From positions 186,001 through 250,000 of the forward strand of contig JAPFFF010000076.1 of NCBI GenBank assembly GCA_039105265.1: a stretch of DNA of 64,000 nt, in the 5' to 3' direction. A model generated the notes under the pieces. The model had not been told where the DNA came from. It ran no database searches and saw only the letters and a list, made by a program, of their open reading frames with translations. Below are positions 9,897 to 17,839 of this stretch, in pieces. The position numbers were made by a program, and so were the translations under genes. Every line of letters begins with the position of its first letter. The stretch's first letter is position 1. The stretch comes from Tritrichomonas musculus (lineage: Eukaryota > Parabasalia > Tritrichomonadida > Tritrichomonadidae).

Positions 9897-10162
9897 AAGT
9901 AGTTATACATAGTGAAGGGGGGATAGATAACTAGTATAAGCAAATGGGGCTCTCTGGCTTTGAAAGCTTCCTGAAGAGACGATAATTTGAGGTACTTTGG
10001 AGATGTTTTATATTATAGCTCCCTCGCTTTGAAAAGCTCCCTCGCTATAATAAACCATATCTCCAAACAGCCCCCAAGCAACCCCCACCCAGCCACCCTA
10101 CACGGAGAGCCCCATTTGCTTATACTAGTTATCTATCCCCCCTTCACTATGTATAACTACTT
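9897..10162. repeat. Fold-back: 58-bp perfect inverted repeat with a nested inner repeat
   Basis: The 58 bases from 9897 are exactly complementary to those ending at 10162. Between the arms, a second imperfect inverted repeat (tggagatgttttatattatagc against gctataataaaccatatctcca) surrounds two direct copies of agctccctcgctt-like sequence. The arms contain AGTGAAGGGGGGATAGATAA, whose AG start would suit a Polinton terminus. This is probably at or near the left end of element C. The right end of C lies outside the window, so this cannot be confirmed here. Confidence 0.7.
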
Positions 10163-10330
10163 AATACCAACCTATCTAGCATACTCCTACAGCAATCATC
10201 TCAAGCAACACATCTCACACACATCCACTCATGCAATCATCTCCCATATCTCATCACATACATCTACTCATGCAACCACTTCATGTACACCCGATATCTA
10301 CTCAAAAATAAATCTTTAATTGAATCATAA
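10163..10330. other. Leader of element C with short tandem repeats
   Basis: This C-rich stretch holds imperfect direct repeats around catctactcatgcaaccact. It ends in caaaaataaatctttaattgaatcataa just before the ATG at 10331. The caaaaataaa string is the motif found near many Polinton starts in this window, here in reverse orientation. No gene is recognised. Confidence 0.5.
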
Positions 10331-10541
10331 ATGTATAGTAGGTTTAAATCACTACATCCAACCATTGATAATATCACAGATGAGCAGGTACCCATTCCTA
10401 TCGAATCAGCATTCTTTCTAGAAGATGGGAAGCCCGATAAAGATAAGTTCAATAGGTACTATTTTGATTTCCCCCATGAATGGTGTACAGCTAATCGTGG
10501 TGAAACTATTATTGGTGTAAGGAATATTAATATGTTGGCTC
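10331..10541 (+). CDS. Element C capsid-type gene, portion left of element A
   Basis: This open frame begins at the ATG at 10331 and runs into the left terminus of element A at 10542. The other part of the same gene resumes at 52970, on the far side of element A. The N-terminal portion has residues such as FYFDFPHEW-like aromatic spacing, but no domain that I can name. It belongs to the fossil element C and is interrupted by an insertion. Confidence 0.7.
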
Positions 10542-10808
10542 AGTAGTGATGGGTGTTCCGAATCGGGGTCAGATAAATCCCACCCAAAAACGCCTTTAAA
10601 TGGCCCATATTTGGGCCCCATAAATTCCAAAAATGGCCCATATTCGGGTCAATATTCAAAATCCACATACTGCATACCTCCCCCAAAACGCTTATAAAAC
10701 GCCCATATTCGGGCCCATACAAATTCCAAAAATAGGCCGCATATGGCCCACCTATAGACCACTTATGGACCACCTATGGAACAGACCGATGGCGACACAG
10801 ACCGATGG
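10542..10808 (+). repeat. Left terminal inverted repeat of element A
   Basis: The sequence matches the reverse complement of 52673-52963 with very few base differences; the right copy has about 25 extra bases of a ggaccac/tatgg repeat. Inside are two related subrepeats around aaattccaaaaatggccc. The first 18 bases are AGTAGTGATGGGTGTTCC. Confidence 0.95.
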
Positions 10809-10999
10809 AACAAGCTAATGGAACAACGGAACTTCGTTCCTTAGGCATTTCATGCCGAAGCTGATGGAACGTTCCGATGGCGACACAGACCGATGGCGAC
10901 ACAGACCATGACAGACAAAAATATTCCATATTTGGTACCCAGATGAATTTGGGAAAACCTATTTTTATATTTGAATATTGATTTTTTATCGCATCCCAA
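10809..10999. other. Spacer with double-hairpin palindromes and promoter region
   Basis: The spacer carries one copy of the hairpin pair ggaacttcgttcc / ggcatttcatgcc (10830-10853) that recurs inside several genes of element A, surrounded by copies of ccgatggcgacacaga. Next comes an AT-rich stretch with acctatttttatattt ahead of the ATG at 11000, likely the promoter region. Confidence 0.6.
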
Positions 11000-11476
11000 A
11001 TGGAAGCCACTCCAAGCTACTCCAAGGTCTACGAATACATCAACACACTAGTAGCCCTATTGCCAAAGCCTGATGAATTTGCACAATGCAATTTCGCGAT
11101 ATTATGTGACAAGTTCCCATTCAATTTGAAGAACTCATTGTACCTCGCGAAGGTCCTATATGTATCACTCCAGAATGATACTGAAACCATTAGATTCTAC
11201 CCTAATAAGCTCAAGGAGAACCTCGAATTTGTCAAATTGACATCCAATAGTAGACGCAAATTGAGTGTCAACATGCAGGAGTTCTTCGTAAATGGGAATA
11301 CCGAAAAGCTGGAATACAAGGAATGCCCGTATTACAACTACTCGATTGAGAGAACCAATATAAATACCAAGGATCTCATTGCCAAATTACGTGAAAAATA
11401 CGATATTGCAGAACCTGATGTATTCATCGGCAAGCATCAGGATTTGGTATTGGATGCTGACCCCGATTTTGCCTAA
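11000..11476 (+). CDS. Element A hypothetical protein, 158 aa
   Basis: I do not recognise this protein. It is soluble in character, with mixed helices and strands, and has no cysteine pairs or membrane segments. It lies first inside the left inverted repeat and overlaps the convergent packaging ATPase by 4 bases. I see no clear relative in element B or in the visible part of C. The start at 11000 is supported by the preceding AT-rich leader. It may be an accessory or virion protein. Confidence 0.7.
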   Translation: MEATPSYSKVYEYINTLVALLPKPDEFAQCNFAILCDKFPFNLKNSLYLAKVLYVSLQNDTETIRFYPNKLKENLEFVKLTSNSRRKLSVNMQEFFVNGNTEKLEYKECPYYNYSIERTNINTKDLIAKLREKYDIAEPDVFIGKHQDLVLDADPDFA

Positions 11477-12471
11477 ACCTTTGAGTACACCACTTGCATA
11501 TCATGTTCAACTGTGTTCACCAATATGAAATCATGTCCAGATAATGTCCTATATTTTTGCCACAACTCCTCGAACTCACAAGGTATGCTCACCTGCTGAT
11601 ATATGTAATTGAGTTTCTGCCGTGAGAACCCATTGAATATGAAGAATGATGTGCAGTTATTTTTGTAATCAGTTGGCACACCCTTGAAGAACTGGATATT
11701 GATGTACACGATTGAGTTCTTATGACGCAACTGGGTGATATAGTTTGTGAAGTATGCTGATTTCAACAGCTTGCTCTTAATGAAGTCCTCGCACAGGATT
11801 ATGGTGTTGAGTGGTACATTGGGTTTCCCGAGTTTGTTGATATGGAGGAACTCAAACATCTGCTGCAGCTTGGACTCGTCGAGAGTAACCTTCCCAACCG
11901 AGCTATATTTGTTGTATGCTCCATCGGAGCCTGCGCTAGAGTATTTAGCGTACAACTCCTTCCATAGATCGAGCTCCTTCAAATACCGTTCAGCATTACT
12001 ATCAGCGACGACCTCAATGGGCAAGTTGATGAGCTCGCGTTGAGATTCAAATGTGGAATCATTTATAATACCGTTCTTACTCACATACACGATCAGGTGG
12101 AACCCCCCATTATTGAGTCTACTCATTTGAATGATATCGCGAATTACTGTATGGCTCTTACCTTTGCCTTGTGATGCTACCAGTATGTTCAAAGTATTGT
12201 ACCATGCATAGATCCCATTAGCGATTGGCCTTATGGATGCATTCGTGATTTTATCCCTATTCTTGGAATAGGCCTCACTCATAGCCGCATCAACATCGAA
12301 GATGCGGGTGGGAGTGAAACTCCCATTAACATCGAATCTCTGGGATACCGGTTGCTGCCTCTGGTACCTATCGAATGTATCAAGATCAATTGGGTCTTCA
12401 CTGGAACTGTCTGATAATTCAATAGATGTATAGTCGAAAAGGGTTGGTTGTAGGCGCTTGTAATATAACAT
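11473..12471 (-). CDS. Element A DNA-packaging ATPase (FtsK/HerA type)
   Basis: This 332-residue protein has a Walker A motif near residue 97 (VASQGKGKSHT) and a hydrophobic Walker B-like strand ending in acidic residues near 223 (TIILCED). A region after that (residues about 235-270) fits the arginine/glutamine sensor part of the HerA/FtsK superfamily. In Polintons and related viruses this ATPase drives genome packaging into the capsid. The N-terminal 70 residues are polar and probably disordered. A caaaaataaa motif lies 7 bases upstream of the ATG. It is convergent with the 158-aa gene. Element C has its own ATPase at 55147-56013; I see none in B. Confidence 0.85.
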   Translation of the reverse strand: MLYYKRLQPTLFDYTSIELSDSSSEDPIDLDTFDRYQRQQPVSQRFDVNGSFTPTRIFDVDAAMSEAYSKNRDKITNASIRPIANGIYAWYNTLNILVASQGKGKSHTVIRDIIQMSRLNNGGFHLIVYVSKNGIINDSTFESQRELINLPIEVVADSNAERYLKELDLWKELYAKYSSAGSDGAYNKYSSVGKVTLDESKLQQMFEFLHINKLGKPNVPLNTIILCEDFIKSKLLKSAYFTNYITQLRHKNSIVYINIQFFKGVPTDYKNNCTSFFIFNGFSRQKLNYIYQQVSIPCEFEELWQKYRTLSGHDFILVNTVEHDMQVVYSKV

Positions 12472-12490
12472 TTAATCAAAAATAAAGCTT

Positions 12491-12640
12491 TTAGGCATAT
12501 AGTGTGCGCCTCAGCTCATCAGTCAGCTCAGGTGGTTCATCTTCAGCTGTAAGCGATACCAGTAATAGCAGTTCAACTACATTGGTCACCAATATCAATC
12601 CCAATAGTATATTCATAATGATTTCACTTGCGCTGGACAT
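12491..12640 (-). CDS. Element A small single-pass membrane protein, 49 aa
   Basis: An ATG at 12640 opens a 49-codon frame ending at 12491. Residues about 7-34 form one long hydrophobic run (IIMNILLGLILVTNVVELLL and onward), long enough to span a membrane. The tail is acidic and then basic. It fits exactly in the gap between the ATPase and the 194-aa gene, on the same strand as both, with about 10-20 bases on either side. Small membrane proteins are known in adenoviruses and other capsid-bearing elements. The role here is not known. Confidence 0.65.
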   Translation of the reverse strand: MSSASEIIMNILLGLILVTNVVELLLLVSLTAEDEPPELTDELRRTLYA

Positions 12641-12650
12641 TTATGCAAAT

Positions 12651-13235
12651 TTAAATACAAATTTTGAGTGATATCGAGTGCCTTATGAGCTCGGTCCATA
12701 CATGGTTATATCCATATTTCAACTCATTGGATACCCCGTTTTTGGACACCAATATCTTATCGATTTTCATGTACTTCGAGTTTGAAACACAACCAGTGCA
12801 CCCACTATCCTCATTGATAACCAGCTCAACCTTGTCAGCCTTAGTGAGTATCTTAATGAGCTCCATCAGCGTGTTGCTATGACACACGAGATAGTTGTTC
12901 ATCCTCAGTGGATTGGTCTCATAGATATTCAGCAATATCTCGAGGAATTTATTTTTGGTACCCAAGTCGTCAGTGTCGGGTTCTAATGATCGATCTATTG
13001 TCGAAGACTCAGGGAATGAAGTTCCTTGGGGTGTACTGTTTATTGGAGCAACTGATGGATATGGACCAGTTGTCGAGGGTGTAGTAAAATTTGCATCCTG
13101 TGTGCCATTTTGCGTGTATACCCCTTCGGGGTTTAGACCTTTAGTGTATCCCATTTGGGGTTGCATCTGTGGGACTTGAGGGTATGATACCGGTTGAACT
13201 GGTGGAGGTCTATTCGCAGCGATCTTAATATTCAC
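12651..13235 (-). CDS. Element A conserved hypothetical, related to the C gene at 62424
   Basis: The first half is Pro/Gln/Thr-rich and probably disordered. The second half (from about residue 90) matches the second half of the protein at 62424-62954: a helix ending in L.......NT(L/M)..LI.......V...I.ED..C...., then IdkI.....G.......Y......L. The paired cysteines near residues 146-149 occur in both. It is therefore shared by elements A and C, but I see no copy in B. The start codon is not settled; the listed start is a GTG and the frame is open further upstream. Function unknown. A perfect accccttcggggt hairpin lies in the gene. Confidence 0.65.
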   Translation of the reverse strand: MNIKIAANRPPPVQPVSYPQVPQMQPQMGYTKGLNPEGVYTQNGTQDANFTTPSTTGPYPSVAPINSTPQGTSFPESSTIDRSLEPDTDDLGTKNKFLEILLNIYETNPLRMNNYLVCHSNTLMELIKILTKADKVELVINEDSGCTGCVSNSKYMKIDKILVSKNGVSNELKYGYNHVWTELIRHSISLKICI

Positions 13236-13339
13236 ATTCTGCTCTTGCTTAACACTCGCATCATTCTCACTTGATAGAATTCTAGCCTTATGGAAAAGGG
13301 GATCCGACTCCTTGTTGTCAGCCTTTTTGATATTTCTGA

Positions 13340-14400
13340 TAACATTTGGGAATTTATATTTTAATATATTAATTTATATTTATATTACTTTTTTTTAACA
13401 GGATGGATTTAAAAATATTTATTTTGATTATAAGATAAAAACATTTTTACAAATTGAATTAAAAAATTCAATAATCTTTTGAAATTTTATGAAATAAATA
13501 ATTGTTTTTTCGAATGAAAAATAATATTTTTTCATTAATAAAATAACTTATTTGAATAAAATAAAGTAACTCTCTTCAAATCTATTGTTTTTTTAAAATA
13601 AAATGATAATTTTTGATATATAATGAAAACTTTATATCTTAAAAAAATGTTTTGATTTTTATTTTAATTTTTTAAAATCTCAGTTTAAATTAATTTTCTG
13701 AATTCAGATTTCAAAATTTTAATTTTTTTTTTTTTGCACATTTGTATCCCTATCAATTATAAATTTCATCTTATACATATAATATTAGTACTATAGTACT
13801 TTTATATAAGCTTTTAAATCATTAATTTGGGTTTGATATTTATTTTTGCGTGGAATATTTATAAAATAAATAAAAATTTTATTTTTTTTTGTGAAGTTTA
13901 CAAAAAAAACAAAGAATTATTATATCTTAAAAATAAACCTGTAAAAAATTTATTTTTTATTGTAATTAGATTTTAATGATTATATAAATAATTATAAAAT
14001 AAGTGAAAATATTAATATCCCTGACACCTGAGTTGATAGATGTTAAAATAAAATAGATAAATAAAAATTAAAAAACATTTTTATCTTATTAAATTTATAT
14101 TTTACATATGGTATAAATGTACTTATATTTTAATGAAATGAAAATAAATATAACCACATTTTTTTATTAATATCTACAACGAATTAGTAAAGTTTCGATA
14201 TCATTAGATTCTTCTTGAATATGATAATATGGAGATTTTTATTAAACGTTTAAATTGTTTATTTTGATTTTTATAAAAATAAAAAAAAATAATAACTTTA
14301 TATTGAGATATAACAGAAATAAATAAAAAAACCGTTTATTAAAAGAGTCGGAATCCCTCTCTTATGGAGAGACATTTCCAAAGTGCAAAAATATTTTTAC
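13340..14400. other. AT-rich non-coding island inside element A
   Basis: About 1 kb here is far more AT-rich than the rest of element A and resembles host intergenic DNA. It has stops in all frames and no recognisable RNA gene. I found no terminal inverted repeats or target duplication. It could be an inserted AT-rich sequence or a non-coding region of the element. Confidence 0.6.
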
Positions 14401-14417
14401 CACTAATGCCATATTTC

Positions 14418-16370
14418 TTATGCCATTTCTGGATCAACTTGTGAGCCAGCTGGTGATTCATCATCGATATATTCAAGGCCATCGAGTGAGAGCTTGAAGT
14501 AGGTGTCTCTGCATAAACAGAGTTGGACAGGTGGTGGTCTAACAATGGCTCCACTTGGTTCGATAATCTTGTAATATGTATCATTATCACCAGTGAATAT
14601 TGGTTGACCATTGACTTGAATTTGGATATTGCCTTTACCACCATCTAAGCCATCATAACAGTATCCAGCAGATGCACGTTCAGTTTGGACATTGAATACA
14701 AATGATGTGGCATCACTCAATGTATTGCGATATCGGACACCATTTTCATCGTTCTTAGGCATGGTGAAGCTATCTTCGAATTCCTTTGAACATTGGAGTG
14801 TGATACCATCGAGGTCTCCAGCTGTTAATTGGCTTTCGAAGAATCTGGCGCCAATGGTACTGACATTCTCATCTGGGAAGTTCTTACCACCAATATTCAA
14901 AAAGCAGTTTTGGTAAACCGGATTCTCAAATACAGTCAAATCATTGTGATGCTTGGGGAACAACAATGACATGCTTGTGACATTGATTAATGGGATATTC
15001 AATGTAGACTTGATTCCGTTAGCGGCAGCTGCAATTGGGAATGCATGGTAATCGACCTTTTGAGATGGGATTACTAGGCCTTCACGTAATATGGATTCAA
15101 TGCTTGCACGAGTGGCTTCACAAACACCATAGCCTTGCATGTTGGACTTACAGAGAGTGATGGTCATTCGGTTAACAGTGAGTGTTGCAGGTTGTGATGA
15201 GTAATGGGCACTCATCAATTTATTAGCTTCGGTTTTAGATACGAAATTGACGTAAACGTGACCTGCATGTGATGGTTGAGGTAATTTACCATGTTCTTTG
15301 GTATATTGAGCTTGACAAATTGCTTTATTATCATCAGTCTTTGCAATTCCAAGTTCAGTAAATTCATCATCTGTAAATCCAAAGATGAATGAACAATTTT
15401 CAATCAGATCATCGAAATCACCTCCAGATGCAGATACGTATTGTTCTCTAACTTCATACTTCAATTGATATTTAGTTGGTGTTGGTTCGGGAGATGGTGG
15501 ATTTGGATTATCACCAGGTCCTGGGATGATAGCCTCATTACCGATTTGAGTGAATTGATGCTTGAGATGTCCATGAGCTTTGATTTGTTTGAGTTTATCG
15601 AGTTCCTCTGGGGATACGGTATCATTATCTTCTAGGAATGCCTTGGCTTCAGCAACCGTGTATGGGTCAATGGCAGCCCAAACAAGACCAGCTGGACTGA
15701 CTTGGAATCTAATGGATAAATCACCAATGATTCCGTTAGGGAATAAGTCAAATGCCTGTAATGCAAGCAAGTCATCAAATGGTACATTCAAGTCGAATTC
15801 GGTTGTGGTCTTACCACCATCCTTGAAGCTATTGAGATTAACGTATGAACCAGCATGAGTTTGACTGTAATTGCTGATGTTCTCCCATAAGCTGTGAACG
15901 AATCTGCGACGCATCTTCTCAGTCTCTGGTTTCAAAACCGAGTATAGGAAGCCCTCGCGAATGCATTCATTTTGCTGATATCCGACATTGACATTGTTAT
16001 GGAGAATCTCGAGCCTGTCAAACAATTGGTTCGAGGACTTAAATCCGACAAACAGTTTATAGAAGTTATTTGGATCATTGATCTCTTGCAATTTGGCCAA
16101 ATCGGTGTTCAATTGCAAATCGAGTTTGATGTGGAATGTGAGGAAGCCTTTGTCGATATCGCTAATGAAGTGGTCGGGGTGAGTTAATGAAATCTGTGAG
16201 TACTGGCCTTGGTGAAATGGGGCTGGCTGGTCATGGCAATCGACAGTTCTAAATGAGAAGCTTCTGGTACCATCATTCACATTGATGATATTTCTCATCT
16301 TCTGGAATGTGTCATTGACATTCCCAACCTCGTATTTCAAATTGTGAGCTCTTTCGTTCCTGTATCTCAT
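14418..16370 (-). CDS. Element A major capsid protein (double jelly-roll type)
   Basis: The protein of about 650 residues is closely related along its whole length to the 645-residue protein of element B (24546-26483). Near the start is a conserved stretch with GTRSFSFRTVDCHDQPAPFH, and near residue 300 a proline-rich linker PGPGDNPNPPSPEPTPTKYQ. Size, gene position and the beta-rich pattern fit Polinton major capsid proteins. I chose the ATG at 16370 because it aligns with the start in B. It is divergent from the small gene at 16418 with 47 bases between the starts. The capsid assignment rests on context and pattern, not on a structural match. Confidence 0.75.
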   Translation of the reverse strand: MRYRNERAHNLKYEVGNVNDTFQKMRNIINVNDGTRSFSFRTVDCHDQPAPFHQGQYSQISLTHPDHFISDIDKGFLTFHIKLDLQLNTDLAKLQEINDPNNFYKLFVGFKSSNQLFDRLEILHNNVNVGYQQNECIREGFLYSVLKPETEKMRRRFVHSLWENISNYSQTHAGSYVNLNSFKDGGKTTTEFDLNVPFDDLLALQAFDLFPNGIIGDLSIRFQVSPAGLVWAAIDPYTVAEAKAFLEDNDTVSPEELDKLKQIKAHGHLKHQFTQIGNEAIIPGPGDNPNPPSPEPTPTKYQLKYEVREQYVSASGGDFDDLIENCSFIFGFTDDEFTELGIAKTDDNKAICQAQYTKEHGKLPQPSHAGHVYVNFVSKTEANKLMSAHYSSQPATLTVNRMTITLCKSNMQGYGVCEATRASIESILREGLVIPSQKVDYHAFPIAAAANGIKSTLNIPLINVTSMSLLFPKHHNDLTVFENPVYQNCFLNIGGKNFPDENVSTIGARFFESQLTAGDLDGITLQCSKEFEDSFTMPKNDENGVRYRNTLSDATSFVFNVQTERASAGYCYDGLDGGKGNIQIQVNGQPIFTGDNDTYYKIIEPSGAIVRPPPVQLCLCRDTYFKLSLDGLEYIDDESPAGSQVDPEMA

Positions 16371-16417
16371 TTTGTATCTTGGAAAAAAGCTTGAAATCAC
16401 ATTTTTGTATATACCAA

Positions 16418-16669
16418 ATGGGTATTGGCATCTTCAAGAAGATTAAGAACGCTTTCAAGAACGTCGGCAGTAAGCTCAAGAATGCAGCTCAAACTGTTAT
16501 CCGCAACATCCCAAGGGCAGTTGATATTGGAAAGGGGATCATCAATAGGATCAAGCCAATCGCCGACTTCATACCAGGCGTTGGACCAGTTGTAGACACC
16601 ATCAGCACTGGACTCAATTACGTAAGCAAAGCTAATGATATAGGCAAATCCATACTGGACAAGGTTTGA
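16418..16669 (+). CDS. Element A small amphipathic virion-type protein, 83 aa
   Basis: The protein starts MGIGIFKKIKNAFKNVG and goes on with Gly/Lys/Ile-rich amphipathic helices and a central FIPGVGPVVD motif. Element B has an equal-length copy at 24242-24496. The pattern recalls the membrane-active minor capsid proteins of adenovirus (pVI-like) and Polintons, which is inference. The ATG at 16418 is preferred over an upstream one because it matches the start in B. It is divergent from the major capsid gene in both elements. Confidence 0.75.
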   Translation: MGIGIFKKIKNAFKNVGSKLKNAAQTVIRNIPRAVDIGKGIINRIKPIADFIPGVGPVVDTISTGLNYVSKANDIGKSILDKV

Positions 16670-16719
16670 TCATCATAGAATATCCACATACATATGAATA
16701 TATTTTTGTCCGTTTTGAA

Positions 16720-17181
16720 ATGAATACGGATAATATGAAATATATAGCGCATTGCGATATCAGGGTTATTAATGATAACAAGATGGAGCAACGCACGTTC
16801 AACTCAGTAGAGGAGTTCGACCTGTTCTACCAGAAGTACAAGGATATGTTCAATGAGAAGACCACCAATTACCTCAATAAAACCTACAAAATAATCACCC
16901 CCGAATGCGAGTACAGGATTACCAAACGCACTGGCAAGGATGGCTCTAGTAATGTGTTTCTCAAGAAGATCACCAAGCCAGCCGATAATGACAACCTGGT
17001 GGAGATCCAATTTGCAAGCATTCGAGCTGACATCAATGCATTGCAGTTAACAGTAGATGAATACACCAAGCGGATTACCACTCTGGAGAACACCATTGGC
17101 GTGATCACCACAAAAATAAATCAGCTCACCAGTACTGTGAATGAGTGTACTGATGCAGTGAACAGTCTCCTGAGGCATTAG
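16720..17181 (+). CDS. Element A coiled-coil protein, 153 aa
   Basis: The first 80 residues form a compact domain with EFDLFYQKYKDMF, TTNYLNKTYKIITP and YRITKRTGKDG. Element B has a relative at 23729-24205. From about residue 95 a heptad pattern (ITTLENTIGVITTKINQLTS) predicts a coiled coil that probably trimerises or dimerises. The start at 16720 lies about 13 bases after a tatttttg motif and matches the start in B. The last bases overlap the convergent 75-aa gene. It may be a structural or attachment protein. Confidence 0.7.
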   Translation: MNTDNMKYIAHCDIRVINDNKMEQRTFNSVEEFDLFYQKYKDMFNEKTTNYLNKTYKIITPECEYRITKRTGKDGSSNVFLKKITKPADNDNLVEIQFASIRADINALQLTVDEYTKRITTLENTIGVITTKINQLTSTVNECTDAVNSLLRH

Positions 17182-17405
17182 ATCTTGGAATTATTTGGGA
17201 TTACCTGGTGATTGAGTGAGTGGTGTAGAGTTGATGATGTTGACTTAATGATTGGGTCATGCACGACACACCCCTTATCTTCATATTTTGGGACTGTGGG
17301 TTTGGTACAACTCATAGTTCGCCTACTTCGCATGTGACGTTCCAGGTGATTGAAATACGTGAGCCCATTTGAATCTCTTAATACACGGCGTTCCTCATAT
17401 GACAT
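17178..17405 (-). CDS. Element A small protein, 75 aa
   Basis: This basic, His- and Ser-rich small protein has a counterpart at 23537-23770 in element B. Both have an N-terminal helix with HLER/FDRL, a short T.P.VPKYEDKG / APTVKCYNEKG motif, and a tail rich in SLNH. Conservation between A and B argues that it is a real gene. It overlaps the end of the coiled-coil gene by 4 bases and is divergent from the next small gene. Function unknown. Confidence 0.65.
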   Translation of the reverse strand: MSYEERRVLRDSNGLTYFNHLERHMRSRRTMSCTKPTVPKYEDKGCVVHDPIIKSTSSTLHHSLNHQVIPNNSKI

Positions 17406-17439
17406 TTAATCTTGAAAAAACACTTTTTTTCATATCTAA

Positions 17440-17673
17440 ATGACTGAATTGGGTGAATACAAGAAGGAGATTCCAGAGCTTAAGCGCATCAAACATGATC
17501 TCAAGGAGAAGTGCTATATGTATAAGGGCCACCTCAATAACATCAAAGGGGGTATGCTGGGTAGCAATGGACTAGCCGTTCGTGAATCACTGATTGAGGA
17601 TATCAATAGTCTGAAGGAGAAGGTCGCCAAACTCGAGAATGAGCTCGCTGAATTAGCAAGCGATAACCACTAA
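17440..17673 (+). CDS. Element A small coiled-coil protein, 77 aa
   Basis: The protein starts MTELGEYKKEIPELKRIKHD and ends in a leucine-heptad coiled coil. Element B has a close copy at 23295-23522, where the gene overlaps the inner part of its inverted repeat. Conserved core: a YKKEIPELKRIK segment, a GMLGS.GLAVRESLIEDINSL segment and the leucine-rich tail. Function unknown; a scaffold or core protein is possible. Confidence 0.7.
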   Translation: MTELGEYKKEIPELKRIKHDLKEKCYMYKGHLNNIKGGMLGSNGLAVRESLIEDINSLKEKVAKLENELAELASDNH

Positions 17674-17815
17674 ATATGGGGTCGACGGGATTTCCCGCAG
17701 ACCCAGATTTCATGGAGATAACCACTAAATATGGGGTGTGGTAGAATTCTACCAGACCCAGATTTCATGGAGATAACCACTAATTCACTGGAACAGCAAT
17801 TTTGCTGTCCCGATT
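17655..17815. repeat. Tandem spacer repeats with palindromes
   Basis: Three copies of gataaccactaa are separated by two copies of tatggggt...agacccagatttcatgga. Embedded in the units are the palindromes gggatttccc, tggtagaattctacca and acagcaattttgctgt. A matching set occurs inverted at 44578-44748, next to the polymerase gene. The palindromes also occur inside genes of A and C. They lie directly upstream of the integrase promoter motif. Confidence 0.8.
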
Positions 17816-17839
17816 GAGACCACTATTTTTGCACATTAA

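Noticed and set aside
9987-10319. 110-codon plus-strand frame across the fold-back and C leader
   Set aside because: It runs through palindromic and short tandem repeat DNA, has low-complexity His/Ser/Thr composition and no counterpart in A or B.
14339-14644. Minus-strand 101-codon frame at the end of the A capsid gene
   Set aside because: It overlaps the conserved capsid frame, which is clearly the coding one by comparison with B.
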